DNA of 64,000 nucleotides from Micromonospora cathayae (GTDB lineage: Bacteria > Actinomycetota > Actinomycetes > Mycobacteriales > Micromonosporaceae): positions 5,485,001 through 5,549,000 of the forward strand of contig NZ_CP118615.1 in the NCBI RefSeq assembly GCF_028993575.1, given 5' to 3'. Below, piece after piece: positions 1 to 20,343 of this stretch. The position numbers and the translations under genes are program-made. Each line of letters opens with the position of its first letter. Position 1 is the first letter of the stretch. Below the pieces are notes generated by a model. The model saw only the letters and a list, made by a program, of their open reading frames with translations, made no database searches and was not told the origin of the DNA.

Positions 1-3000
1 CCCCGAGGGGGTCCGGACCGGATCGGTCACCGCGACCGGCACCGGCCCGGCCGGCGTGGCGGGCTGCTCGGGTCCACCCGGTTCGTCCCCGGGAACGGCG
101 GACGCGACCTCGGAAGCGACGGCAGTGACCTCGGGGGACGTGACCCCGGAACCGGGGGACGTGACCTCGGGAGCGAGGGACGCGACCAGCCCGGTCAGCT
201 CGCGGCAGTCCCGGGCCTGGAGAATCTCCACCGGGCTCACCACCGCCCCGAACTGTTCCTGGATCTCGGCGGCGACCATGGTCGCCAGCATCGAGTCGAT
301 GCCGGTGGCCGCGAGCGAACCGGTGGCGGTGACCTCCGGGTCCCGCAGGACGCCCCGGACCAGGGCGACGACCGCCGACTCCGACACGGCCGTCCGGGCG
401 GCGGGACGCGCCACAGCGGCACCGTCGCCGCTGCCGCCGCTGACGGTGCCGGGGGCCGGGACCGGCCGGTAGACCACGTCGGTCAGGGTGACCAGCGGTC
501 GGCCGTCGGCGTCCAGCAGGACGGCGTCGGCCCGGCGGTTCCCGTCCGGGTCCTGCTCGGTGAGTCGCAGGTGGACGTACGCGGTGCCGGACGGATCGTG
601 CCAGCGCACCGCCCGGCCGACGGACACCGGCAGGTAGGTCAGCGTGGAGGCGGTCGGGTCGGCCAGGGTCAGCACCGCCATGGCCTGGAAGGCCGCGTCG
701 AGAGCGGCCACCACCCGGACGCCCGGATCCCGATCGTCGACGGCGATCCCGGCGAACACGCTCGTCGGGCCGTACCCGATGTCGGTGAGCACCCGCAGCG
801 TCGGCCCGAAGTCGACCCGCTTGGCGGCGAACCAGGCGTACAGACCGGCCGGTTCGATGCTGCGCGGGTGGTCGGCCCGGACCCGGTCCACGGCCAGCGG
901 GTCCGGCTCGGTGGGCCGGGCGCCGCCCAGCGAGAGCTGACCGACGGGCTGGTCGGCGTACCGGAACGTCACCGCGCGTCCGGCGGACTCGTCGCTGGTG
1001 AGCTGGTGCCGGCCGGTCGCCCGGGCGGTGAAGGCGAGCCGGTCCAGGACGGCCGACCGGGCGAAGCCGCTGGCGACCAGGAACGCCGCCGGCACGGTCG
1101 GCTCGCCGAAGACCCGGTGCGCGTCGAGCAGCCGGGTCAACGCCTCCGCGTCGGGAGCGACCGGCCGGAGCGCCTCCGCCGACGCGCCGGGGCCTCCGCG
1201 AAGGCCGCCCGGACGCGCGGCCGGGGGCAGGTCGGTCCGGTCCCGGAACGGGTACGGCGGCAGGGTACGGCGGGTGCCGCGCCCGGCGTCGTGGACCCGC
1301 CGCCAGTCGACGGCGCGGCCGGCGACGTAGAGCAGGGCCAGCCCGGTGAGCAGCCGGTCGTCGGGGGTACGCAGCTCGGCCGCGATCCGGTCCACGGTGA
1401 GCGGCGCGTACAGGGCGAGCTGTTCGGCCAGTTCCCGGCTGACCGGCGCACCGTCGGGGAGCACCGTGCCACCGCGCAACGCCAGACCGGGCAGCTGGTC
1501 CGGACCGGCGTCGAGCGCCCGACGCAGACCGGCCGCCAGCTCGTCGGTGTCCGTGGCGAGCACCGCCACCCGGTACGCCAGGTGGCTGCGCCCGACCGCC
1601 GCGGAGAAGCACAGGTCGGCCAGGTCGACCGGGGTGTCCTCGGTGATCAGCCGGGACACGTCCGCCACCCGGCGGGCCAGCAGGTCCGGGGTGTGCGCGG
1701 AGAGCACGAGCAGGTGCTCGCCGTCCGACCGGTCCGCGCCGGCGCGGCCGGCGGTGGGCGTACCGACGTACTCCTCGACCACCACGTGCGCGTTGGTCCC
1801 GCCCATCCCGAAGGCGCTGATCCCGGCCCGGCGGGGGCCGGCGGAACGCCACGGTCGGGGCGCGGTCGGGATGGCGAGCAGGTCGGCGGGCAGGTTGATG
1901 TGGGCACCGAGCCGCTCGAACCCGGCCACCGGGGGGATCTCCCCGTGCTGGAGGCAGAGCAGCACCTTGACCAGACCGGCCAGGCCGCTCGCCGGCTCCA
2001 GGTGGCCGAGGTTCGCCTTGACCGAGCCCAACTGGCACGGTTCGGGTCGGTCACCGGCCGCGCCGAACACCTCGGCGAGGGCGGCGATCTCGATGGGGTC
2101 ACCGAGCCGGGTGGCGGTGCCGTGCGTCTCCACCAGGGAGATGTCGGCGGGGTCGAGCCCGGCGTCGGCGAGGGCGGCCCGGATCACCGCGACCTGTGCC
2201 TCGCTGCGCGGCACCGGCAGGGCGCTGCCCCGGCCGCCGTGGTTCACCGCCGCGCCGCGCACCACCGCCCAGATCCGGTCCCGGTCGCGTTCGGCGTCCG
2301 CGAGGGGCTTGAGCATGACCGCGACCGCACCCTCACCGGGCACGAACCCGTCGGCCCGGTCGTCGAACGGCCGGGGCCGGGACGGCGAGAGCGCGCCGAG
2401 CTGGCTGAGGCTGCGGTAGTACCACGGGGTCAGGCCGACGTGGCAGGCGGCGACGATGGCCGCCCCGCACTGACCGGTACGCAGACTCACCACCGCCTGC
2501 TGGAGCGCCACCAGCGACGACGAGCAGAGCGTGTCCACGGTCTGCGACGGCCCGGTCAGGTCCAGCGCGTACGAGATGCGGTTGGCCAGGACGGCGTTCA
2601 TCGAGCCGAGCGCGGTGTGCGGGCCGACCGCGTCCAGCCCGTTGGCGTCCCGGTGGTGGGTGTAGGTGGCCCCGACGAAGACACCGATGTCGCGCCGGCC
2701 GGTGAGGCCGCTGTCGTCCACCACCGACCAGGCGTGCTCCAGCAGCAGCTTCTGCTGCGGGTCCATCTCCTCGGCCTCACGGACCGCCATCCCGAAGAAC
2801 TTCGGGTCGAACCGGTCGATGCCGGCGACGAACGCGCCGGTACGGCAGTAGGTGCCGGTCAGGTTCGGGCCGCGCCGCTGGTAGTGCTCGTCGATGTTCC
2901 AGCGGTCGGCGGGGATCTCGGTGAAGGCGTCCGCGCCGGCGCGGAGCATCGCCCACAGGCCGGTCAGGTCACCGGCGCCGGGCAGGTCACCGGAGACGGC

Positions 3001-5928
3001 GACGATCGCGATCTCGTCCCCGCGCCGCTCGACGGCCGACCCGGCCGGCGCGACGCGGTCCACGACGGACGGCGCGACGGAGGGGAGGACGGACGGCGCG
3101 GTGGTGACGACCGGCGCGGCGGTCGGCCCGGCCGGCTCCGGCGCGGGTCCGGCCAGCGGACCCGGCTCAGGCATACGGTTCGGCTCGGGCGTGCCGGTCG
3201 ACTCAGGGGTGTTGGTCGGCTCGGGCGCGGGTCCGGTCGCTGTGTCCGGCTCGGACGTGCCGGTCGGCTCGGGTCCGGGTCCGGTCGCTGCGTCCGGCTC
3301 GGGCGCGGGCGGGGCGGCCCGGTAGCGGGTGACCAGCGCGTCCGCGAGCTCGGCGAAGTCCCCGTACTCGAGGAACAGGGTCGCCGGGAGGGTGGCCTGC
3401 CAGCGGCGGGACAGCTCCTCGGCCAACTCGACGCTGACGATCGAGTTGATGCCGTAGTCGGTCAGCGGGGCGGTCGGGTCGAAGTCGACCAGGTCCAGTC
3501 GTTCGGCGAGGAACGCGCCGAGCGCGTCGGCGGTCCGCTCGGCGTCCGCCGCGTCATCGGTACGGCCCGCGTCGACCCCGCCGGCCCGGTCGCCGGAGCC
3601 GGTCGTGACGGCGGAACCGGTCGTGGTGGCGGGACCGGTCGTGGTGGTGCCGGACCGGCCGGCCGGCGGGCTGCCGGTGGCGGCCGACGACGTTCCGCGA
3701 GCCGTCGGGGCCGGCGGGGCGGCGGAGGCGTCCGGATGCGCGATGACGACCTGACGTACGTCGTCACGCAGCGCGGTCATCATCGCGTCCAGCGCCTCGA
3801 CCGTGCCCAACGGCCGTACGCCCCGGCGACGGAGCTGCTCGGCGACGGCGGTACCCATGCCGACCTCGCCCCACAGCCCCCAGTCGACGCTGGTCCACGG
3901 GTTGCCCCGGGCGTGCGCGAAGGCGTCCAGGTAGGCGTTGGCGGCGGCGTACCCGCCCTGGCCGAGGTTGCCGAAGGTGCCGGAGACCGAAGCGAACAGG
4001 ACGGCGAAGTCGAGGTCCACCCCGTCGACGGCCTCGGCCAGCGCGTGCACCCCGTCCACCTTGGGCCGCAGCACCTCGGCCACGTCTTCGACGGTGGCGC
4101 TGCGCAGCAGCCCGTCCTTGAGCGTGCCGGCGGCGTGCACCACGCCGTGCAGGTCGCCGTACCGTTCCCGGATCTGCGCGACGGTGCCGGCCAGCGCGCC
4201 CGGCACGCCGACGTCCGAGGCGTACGAGACGACCCGGCAGCCGTACGCCTCGATGGCCGCCACCGCGTCCGGGTCGACGTTGCGGCCACCGGAACGGCTG
4301 ACCAGGGCGACCAGGCCGGCTCCCTCGGCGGCGAACCGGCGGGCCACCACCAGGCCGAGCCCGCCGTGCCCGCCCAGGATCAGGTACCGGCCGCCGGGCC
4401 GGACCGGGGGCCGCCCGGCGTCGAACGCCGGCAGCGGTACCCGGCTGGGCTCGTGGCGTACGCCGGCGCGGTAGCCGGTCTCGACCGGGCCGGCGGCGGT
4501 CAGTTCGGCGGCGAGGGCCTCGGCGGACGCCGGGTCGAGGTCGACCAGGCGGGGCTTGAGCCCGGGGTACTCGATGGCGGCGGTGCGGACCAGTCCCCAC
4601 AGCGCGGCGCGGGCCGGGACCGGCCGGTCCGCCGGCAGCAGCGGCTGGGCGTGTTCGGTGGCGACCACGAACCGGCCGGTGCGCTGCCGCTGGCCGAGCG
4701 TCCTGATGGCGTGCAGCACCGCGTAGAGACCGTCCCGCAGTTCCGCCGTCTCCGGGCGGGCCTGGCCGGTGTTCCACAGGTGCACCACGCCCGCCACGGG
4801 CTCGTCGATGTCCGCCCAGAGCTGCTGGAAGGCCGGTTCGTCCGGCTCCGGCATGATCCGCTGGTCGGGACCGGGGGTGCTCGTCGGCCCGGGCAGCACC
4901 TCGACCACCCGGGCGCCGTCGGCACGCAGGCTCCGGACCACCGCCGGGCCCACGCCGTCCGGCAGGCCCGGGTGCAGTACCACCCAGGTTCCGGTCGCGG
5001 GGGTGCGCCCGGCGGTCGCCCCGGCGGGGTGCCAGTCGATCCGGGTGAGCAGTGGATCGGCCGTCGCGGCACTGGCCGGTGTGGCGCTGGCCGCACTGGT
5101 GCCGGCCGTCGTGGCGCTGGCCGGTGTGGCGCTGGCCGCGGTGGTGGGCAGCCGCCGCATCCGGACCCCGCCGAGTTCGGCGACCACCTGACCGGCGGGG
5201 TCGAGCAGGATGGCGTCCGCCTCCGACCAGGCGTCCCGCACGGCGGTACGACGGACCCGGACGGTCACCCCGGCGGTCAGCCGGGACAGTTGAGCGTGCA
5301 GGGTGAACCGGGTGACCCCGATGGGCAGCATCGGCCGTGGGCCGGCACCCCCGGTGAGGTCCTGGAGGGCACAGCTCACCACCTGGAACACCCCGTCGAC
5401 CAGCAGCGGGTGCGCGTACCAGGGCAGCGGCTGGGCCACCGTCTCCAGGGTCGCCTCGGCAGTGCCGTCCCCGACGGCGAGGGCACGTACGGTCCGGAAG
5501 TCCGGCCCGTACTCCAGGCTGGCCTCCGACCAACTCCGGTAGAGCAGCTCGGGGGCGACCGGTACCGGGCAGGTGACCGTCCACGCGGCAGGTGGACGGA
5601 CCTCGGCGGCCACGGTCCGGCCCGACCCGGTCGAGATGGTCTTCCGACCGTCCGGGGTGACCGCGCTCAGCTCGAACCGGATCGGTTCGCCGATGGTCGC
5701 GTCCAACCGGGCGGTGACCCGCTCGCCGTCGCCCACGGTGAACGGCCGGACGAAGGAGACGTCGGCGAGTTCGAGTGGGGTGAAGCTCCGGCGCTGGGCG
5801 ACACCCAGCAGGGCCATCTCCAGTTGCACGGAGGCGGGCAGGATGCCGGTGCCGTGCGAGCGGTGCTGGGCGATGAACGGTTCGTGCCCCGCGAAGGTCT
5901 TCTCGTAGGTCTCAACCCGGTACGTCAC
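1..5928 (-). CDS. Type I PKS, DH-KR-ACP-KS-DH-ACP, 3' end outside window
   Basis: This is the second PKS of the minus-strand operon. It starts at GTG 5928, preceded by GAGGG and 11 bp after the stop of the upstream PKS; 1,976 codons are open to the left edge. Domains in order are DH (about 10-260; HxxxGxxxxP as His22, Gly26, Pro31; DxxxQ near 178), KR (about 505-690; GGHGGLG nucleotide motif, active-site Tyr near 660, LKDG suggesting B-type), ACP (GINS near 825), KS (about 970-1380; DTLCSSS near 1130, both His motifs intact), a second DH (HxxxGxxxxP near 1605, DxxxQ near 1745) and ACP (GIDS near 1880). There is no AT after the KS, so that module needs an AT in trans. The first half-module lacks a KS because the KS-AT lies at the end of the previous protein. 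Proline/alanine-rich linkers separate the domains. The product remains ACP-bound in the visible part. Confidence 0.9.
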   Translation of the reverse strand, partial: MTYRVETYEKTFAGHEPFIAQHRSHGTGILPASVQLEMALLGVAQRRSFTPLELADVSFVRPFTVGDGERVTARLDATIGEPIRFELSAVTPDGRKTISTGSGRTVAAEVRPPAAWTVTCPVPVAPELLYRSWSEASLEYGPDFRTVRALAVGDGTAEATLETVAQPLPWYAHPLLVDGVFQVVSCALQDLTGGAGPRPMLPIGVTRFTLHAQLSRLTAGVTVRVRRTAVRDAWSEADAILLDPAGQVVAELGGVRMRRLPTTAASATPASATTAGTSAASATPASAATADPLLTRIDWHPAGATAGRTPATGTWVVLHPGLPDGVGPAVVRSLRADGARVVEVLPGPTSTPGPDQRIMPEPDEPAFQQLWADIDEPVAGVVHLWNTGQARPETAELRDGLYAVLHAIRTLGQRQRTGRFVVATEHAQPLLPADRPVPARAALWGLVRTAAIEYPGLKPRLVDLDPASAEALAAELTAAGPVETGYRAGVRHEPSRVPLPAFDAGRPPVRPGGRYLILGGHGGLGLVVARRFAAEGAGLVALVSRSGGRNVDPDAVAAIEAYGCRVVSYASDVGVPGALAGTVAQIRERYGDLHGVVHAAGTLKDGLLRSATVEDVAEVLRPKVDGVHALAEAVDGVDLDFAVLFASVSGTFGNLGQGGYAAANAYLDAFAHARGNPWTSVDWGLWGEVGMGTAVAEQLRRRGVRPLGTVEALDAMMTALRDDVRQVVIAHPDASAAPPAPTARGTSSAATGSPPAGRSGTTTTGPATTTGSAVTTGSGDRAGGVDAGRTDDAADAERTADALGAFLAERLDLVDFDPTAPLTDYGINSIVSVELAEELSRRWQATLPATLFLEYGDFAELADALVTRYRAAPPAPEPDAATGPGPEPTGTSEPDTATGPAPEPTNTPESTGTPEPNRMPEPGPLAGPAPEPAGPTAAPVVTTAPSVLPSVAPSVVDRVAPAGSAVERRGDEIAIVAVSGDLPGAGDLTGLWAMLRAGADAFTEIPADRWNIDEHYQRRGPNLTGTYCRTGAFVAGIDRFDPKFFGMAVREAEEMDPQQKLLLEHAWSVVDDSGLTGRRDIGVFVGATYTHHRDANGLDAVGPHTALGSMNAVLANRISYALDLTGPSQTVDTLCSSSLVALQQAVVSLRTGQCGAAIVAACHVGLTPWYYRSLSQLGALSPSRPRPFDDRADGFVPGEGAVAVMLKPLADAERDRDRIWAVVRGAAVNHGGRGSALPVPRSEAQVAVIRAALADAGLDPADISLVETHGTATRLGDPIEIAALAEVFGAAGDRPEPCQLGSVKANLGHLEPASGLAGLVKVLLCLQHGEIPPVAGFERLGAHINLPADLLAIPTAPRPWRSAGPRRAGISAFGMGGTNAHVVVEEYVGTPTAGRAGADRSDGEHLLVLSAHTPDLLARRVADVSRLITEDTPVDLADLCFSAAVGRSHLAYRVAVLATDTDELAAGLRRALDAGPDQLPGLALRGGTVLPDGAPVSRELAEQLALYAPLTVDRIAAELRTPDDRLLTGLALLYVAGRAVDWRRVHDAGRGTRRTLPPYPFRDRTDLPPAARPGGLRGGPGASAEALRPVAPDAEALTRLLDAHRVFGEPTVPAAFLVASGFARSAVLDRLAFTARATGRHQLTSDESAGRAVTFRYADQPVGQLSLGGARPTEPDPLAVDRVRADHPRSIEPAGLYAWFAAKRVDFGPTLRVLTDIGYGPTSVFAGIAVDDRDPGVRVVAALDAAFQAMAVLTLADPTASTLTYLPVSVGRAVRWHDPSGTAYVHLRLTEQDPDGNRRADAVLLDADGRPLVTLTDVVYRPVPAPGTVSGGSGDGAAVARPAARTAVSESAVVALVRGVLRDPEVTATGSLAATGIDSMLATMVAAEIQEQFGAVVSPVEILQARDCRELTGLVASLAPEVTSPGSGVTSPEVTAVASEVASAVPGDEPGGPEQPATPAGPVPVAVTDPVRTPSG

Positions 5929-5939
5929 GGTCCCTCGCT

Positions 5940-15718
<9,779 letters not shown>

Positions 15719-15722
<4 letters not shown>

Positions 15723-16882
15723 GCCTCGGTCTCGGCCGGGTCGGCGGTCTCCTGGGCGACCCAGGCGTCGATCTGGGAGACGACCTCCTCGTCCAGCGAC
15801 AGCTGGCCGGGGGTCCACCTCGGGTTGGACAGGCCGCGGTGGGTGCGCTCGCACAGCTCCCAGTCCTCGTAGTTGGCCTTGTCCCAGAGGGCGAAGACGG
15901 CTTCGTGGGAGAAGTCCTTCTTGGCCGTCTCGTTGGGGTGGAACAGCCAGAAGTGCCGCACGTAGCAGGTGCCGGGGCTCTCCGGCCAGACCCACTGCAT
16001 GAACACGTAGTCGGCGGTGAAGCCGAACAGCAGGTTCGGCAGGATGGTGATCCAGTTGATCTTGCGACGGTCGGCCTCGGGCACCAGCGGCATCGGATCG
16101 CGGGTGCTCCGACCGGTCATCGAGACCGAGTTGAAGCTCTCCCGGATCACCTGCCAGGCGCCGATGATGTTGTCGCCCTTGAGCTCGTAGGTGCCGGCGT
16201 CGTCGAAGTCGGTGATCCGGTGCAGGTCCTTGTGGGCGGTCGGGAAGTGCAGGCTCTCGTTGACGTTGTGCGCGACCAGCTTCCAGTTGCAGGCGACCGG
16301 GTAGTCCTTGGCCTGCACGCACTGGAGGTTCTCCAGCTCGTACACCCGGGCGAACTCCCCGAACTCGCCCAGCGAGACGTCCAGGTCGGGGGCGTCCTCG
16401 GAGAAGGTGATGAAGACGACCCCGAACCGGATCTCGGTGCGTACCGGCAGCAGACCGTTCTTCTCCTTGTCGAAGAAGTGGTCGAAGTAGGTGCCGTTGA
16501 AGCTCTTGAGCTTGCCGTTGCGGTCGTACACCCAGCAGTGGTAGATGCACACCAGGCTCTGCCGCTTGCCGGTGGCCTCCTCCACCAGCCGGTAGCCCCG
16601 GTGCCGGCAGTAGTTGTGGTACGCCTGGATGCCGTCGTCACCGTGGATGATCAGCACCGAGCCGGTGCCGATGGTGAGGGTGGCGTAGGAGCCCTTCTCC
16701 TTGAACCGGGAGACGTGGTCCACGGGCAGCCAGTGCCGCCCGTAGATCCGCTCCATCTCCCGCTGGTACTGCTCCTGTCCGGTGTAGAACTCGTGGCTGC
16801 GGCCCCGGCCTCCGGTGTCGAAGTAGGGCCGCTGCTCATCCTGCTCGCTGATCAGGTCGAACATGCTGGACGCGGCGGTCAT
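15719..16882 (-). CDS. Rieske non-heme iron oxygenase
   Basis: A 387-residue ring-hydroxylating-type oxygenase alpha subunit. The Rieske [2Fe-2S] site is visible as CRH ... CIYH around residues 90-115. The mononuclear iron site follows as NESLHFPTAH (Asn/Glu and two His) around 200-215. The length fits single-component Rieske oxygenases acting in natural-product tailoring. It lies between the FAD oxidoreductase (133 bp upstream) and the formyltransferase-PKS, whose ATG overlaps its stop as ATGA, so translational coupling is likely. The likely role is oxidation of the PKS product; the substrate cannot be read from sequence. No ferredoxin or reductase partner is seen in the window. Confidence 0.92.
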
Positions 16883-16970
16883 CTGGTGGCTCCTCCAGAG
16901 ATCAAGTGCAGGGTTGACCGGCGGAGGACCCCAGATGCCTTCGCCGTCGGGGCCGCGCTCGTCCCGCGCG

Positions 16971-17029
16971 GCGCAGCTAGCGGGTCACGCCCACTCGTGG
17001 GGCGCGGCTAGCGGGTCACGCCCACTCGT
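16971..17029. repeat. Tandem 28-bp direct repeat at an operon gene end
   Basis: Positions 16971-16998 and 17002-17029 match over 28 bp with one mismatch (16975 versus 17006), at a 31-bp period. The right copy contains the last codons and stop of the FAD oxidoreductase gene. The left copy is a duplicate of that 3' end in the intergenic gap, consistent with slippage duplication. Confidence 0.85.
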
Positions 17030-18251
17030 AGAGGCGCTCGTCCTCGGGCACACCGGTGTCGTTGTAGAGGCGCTCGAGGGCGTCCGGCGCGAAGATCTCG
17101 CCGCCGTCCACGCCACCGGCGATCATCCCGAGCATCTTGGTCGTCCACGCGTCGCTCTTGCTGATCGCCGAGAGCACCGTCTCCAGGAACGGAGGGAGGT
17201 GGAACTCGGCCATGGTGGTGGTGAAGTCGTAGACCGGCGCGCTCTCCTCGTCGCGCAGCTTGGCGTACTCGGCCAACGCGTCGTCCATGGTCCGCAGTCC
17301 GGAGAGCGCCTCGTTGATCTTGTCGGCGAGCAGCTCACCGTGGAGGAACGCGTCCGTCATGCCCCAGCCGGTGATCGGGTCCTTGTGGTAGCCGGCGTCG
17401 CCGACCAGCGCCCAGCCCGGTCCGTGCGACTTGCGGTAGTAGTTGTCCGGGTAGCGCATCGGCCGCAGCGGCTCCTCCCGCCGGCCCAGCTCGCGAAGCT
17501 GCTGGCCCTTCTCCGGCTCGACGTCGTCGAAGACGGCGAGGAAGCGGCGCTCCGGGTCCTGCCGGAACTCCTTGAGCTGCCGGCGGCTGCAGATCACCGC
17601 GACCATGTGCTGGTCGAAGTTGGTCGGCCAGGCACCGAACCACTGCTCGTGGAAGCCGGTCTTGTGCTGCATCTCCCAGTCGAGACCGCTGTAGTACGAG
17701 TAGTAGATGAACCCCGAGGCGGGGCGTACGTTGTACAGCTCGGCGTTGACCTTGCGGGCCACGGTGGAGTGGAAGCCGTCCGCACCCACCACCACGCTGG
17801 ACCGGAACTCCTGCTCCGGCCCGTCGCCCTCGCGGCCCCGGATGCCCACCACGCGTCCCTCGTCGAAGACCAGGTCGGTCATGGTGAACTGCTCGATCAC
17901 CTCGACGCCGGCCCGGCGGGCGGCGTTGACCAGGATCTCGTCGAGCACGACCCGACGCGGGCAGTAGACCGCGTCGATGCCGTCGATGGGGTCGGCCCAG
18001 CCGACCAGCGGGATACCGGTGTAGGAGAAGTTCATCTTGCGGACGGCCGGCGTTCCGGCGGCGATCACCTCGTCGAGGAGTCCCCAGTCCTGGAGGCGGG
18101 ACAGCCCGGCCTGGTGGATGTAATGGGTCGACACCGTGTCACTGGGGAATGACGAACGGTCGACCATCAATACCCGATGACCGCGCCGCGCCAACAGCAT
18201 TGCCACCGGCGAACCCGCGCAGCGCGCACCGACAACGATTACATCGAACAT
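17016..18251 (-). CDS. FAD-dependent oxidoreductase/monooxygenase
   Basis: This 411-residue flavoprotein has an N-terminal Rossmann FAD site beginning FDVIVVGARCAG and the second FAD motif VVGADGFHS near 150. The VGDAGYHKDPITGWGM loop near 280 is typical of the geranylgeranyl-reductase/PHBH-like superfamily. I chose ATG 18251 over the upstream in-frame GTG because GGAG lies about 8 bp before it and the FAD fold begins at once. It is the first gene of the minus operon leading to Rieske oxygenase and PKS, so hydroxylation, epoxidation or dehydrogenation of the polyketide is the natural inference. The halogenase motif WxWxIP is not seen. Confidence 0.88.
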   Translation of the reverse strand: MFDVIVVGARCAGSPVAMLLARRGHRVLMVDRSSFPSDTVSTHYIHQAGLSRLQDWGLLDEVIAAGTPAVRKMNFSYTGIPLVGWADPIDGIDAVYCPRRVVLDEILVNAARRAGVEVIEQFTMTDLVFDEGRVVGIRGREGDGPEQEFRSSVVVGADGFHSTVARKVNAELYNVRPASGFIYYSYYSGLDWEMQHKTGFHEQWFGAWPTNFDQHMVAVICSRRQLKEFRQDPERRFLAVFDDVEPEKGQQLRELGRREEPLRPMRYPDNYYRKSHGPGWALVGDAGYHKDPITGWGMTDAFLHGELLADKINEALSGLRTMDDALAEYAKLRDEESAPVYDFTTTMAEFHLPPFLETVLSAISKSDAWTTKMLGMIAGGVDGGEIFAPDALERLYNDTGVPEDERLYEWA

Positions 18252-20343
18252 GGGCCTGCTCCGATCAGTCGTCAGCCCGAATAGCACCCGTCCAATGCGG
18301 ATCTCGGTGGCCCAGAAGGTAATAGATCAAGTCCCGCACGGTCAATGCACGAACTTCGACGCAGAATGGTCGCCCCAAGCAACCAACCGGATGGTGGGAG
18401 CGTTAAATCACCTGCATGTCGCGCATCCGGGAAAAGCCGACAGCGACGCAGGTGTGACCTGGATCACGTCCGATATGCCGTGTTCCGCCCGCCAAACCCA
18501 CCATTCGTCGGACCGGTCGGATTACACCCGACATCAGCACCGACAGAGAGGTGAATTACCGACCGAATGCCACGAGACATCCACCATGACCGCCATCAGT
18601 CAACGAAGCACAACGGAACGCAACCGTTGCCCACGAAGATACTTCAGAGGCTTCAATCGATCCCTCACCCGGCCAGAACCCAGCCAAGGTATCCGGAGTA
18701 TATCGACCGTCGCCTGCACACCCAGATCGCCTCAACTCGGACATCACCCGCTCTGAGCTGGGAAGATGCAGCGGTTAACACCGGGCAACGGCCAGTCGAC
18801 GACACGCTGGACGACCGACGGGCAATAGTTGTCGGCGGGCAACCTTCAGTGGCCACGGTATGCGGCACCAAGCAGCCGGCGGACGCCCGTCCTCCGCACC
18901 GGAACTCCGACCCGACCGAGGCAGATGGAGCAGCCGCAAGCGGCCCGGACAGCTCCAGCCGCAGACACCCGGGCAATCGGACGATCCGAAACGACAACAG
19001 GAGAATGGTGGACTGAAACGGAAAGGCATTTCCGGGCCGGAAACCACGACCGCCGACCGGGTCGACAACGAGCCGACCGATGTTCGATTCCATTCGCAGC
19101 GGAACGCCGCCCGCCACGGGCGTCTTTCGGCGACGACTCCTGTCGCCGGCAAAGACCGGACCCGACATCACCCTTACGCGTCGGACCGGCCACCCGACGG
19201 CCCTTCGCCGTTGTCGCCGATTCCGCACGGCGGCCGATCCGGCCGGTAAACCGGAAACCGCACCCCCCGGTCGGCGGCCATCGGGACCTACCGAACCGAC
19301 CGGTCGCGGCGTCACCAGCCCGGCCCACACGTCGTCCGTGATCGTCGGCGCCAGCCGGTCACACCACCGTCGAAGCGACCACCAGGCAACGACAGTCATC
19401 AATCAGAAGCGGATCGGGTCGGGGCCGGACAGCCCCCTCAGGGACCGGAGCAGCGGAGCCGGGCTCCGACCCACCCACCTTCCATCACATTCGACCAGCA
19501 TCGATGGAGTCAGGCCAAGATCGCTGGTCCGGCCCCTCCTCGACGGTCCGATCGCCTCCCCAACCGAGCCTCGCACCCCGCGCCGGCGACACTCCATCCA
19601 ACTGAGACCGGGGCGGGGCCACGCTGCCATCCGCCGCCCGGTACACTGCCCAACCCCGTCCTGATAAAAGTTTTCAGAATCGCCGGCGTCCACCTGCCAC
19701 CGAACGCATCGACGCCGCCGGCACACCGACTGGAAGCCGGACATCTTGCGGCGGAATTCCGGGTCGGCCGCAACACCGCCGCACGACGAGGGTCCGCACC
19801 GGACAGCCCGCCGCACCCGGACGCCAGCGCCCATCGGGCGATGTTCGTTACATCCAGGCTCAGCAATGTCTCGATGTTCGGTCGAGAGCGCGGCACGGAA
19901 CATCGACATGCGTACCACCTCCGGGTGGAACCGAAGCCGGCCGGGGCAACGGCGCACATCGACGGAGGGCCACACGATTCGTAGACAGATGTCTGACAAC
20001 TGGGACCGAACCGGTTCAGGTCTTGGGGTCGCCGGACCAGCCCGACCGGGCCAGCAGCCGCGCGGAAAAATCGGGCGGGGTAGCGTCGAAACCGGCCTAC
20101 GCTGCGGAATCCGTCGCCTGAGGACGGCCGTCCGTCGGAGATGGCCGGAGAAGCGGCCCCCACACCACCGACCACCGACCACCGACCGCCCGGCCGGGCC
20201 GGCAACTCCCGACCGCGGGCCGACCGGCCGTTGCCCGGCCGGATCCCCACCGCCGCCCGGTCCGGTCTCCGGACCCACCGACCACCGCCCGGCCCGACCG
20301 GTCGCGACAGCGGCCGGCACCCCGATGACAGGAGCCACCGGCG
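18252..20343. other. 2.1-kb region without a credible gene
   Basis: Short open frames exist on both strands, but their products are arginine/proline-rich without recognisable domains, and none has a convincing ribosome site with matching third-position GC. GC content is visibly lower in the left part. It must contain the promoter of the FAD/Rieske/PKS operon near 18252-18400. The octamer CGATGTTC occurs at 19078, 19839 and 19872, with the inverted form GAACATCG at 19898-19905. A short ACCACCG heptamer run lies at about 20163-20188. No tRNA, rRNA or mobile element is seen. Confidence 0.6.

Noticed and set aside
15723..16550. N-terminal extension of the FT-PKS frame to 16550
   Set aside because: It runs through the Rieske gene in a different frame; the formyltransferase fold starts at ATG 15722 in an ATGA overlap.
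17016..18251. Flavin-dependent halogenase
   Set aside because: The FAD fold fits, but the WxWxIP halogenase motif is not found.
18665..20338. Several 150-435-codon open frames on both strands in the 18.25-20.34 kb gap
   Set aside because: Arg/Pro-rich, no domains, no ribosome sites, and mutually overlapping frames of equal quality.
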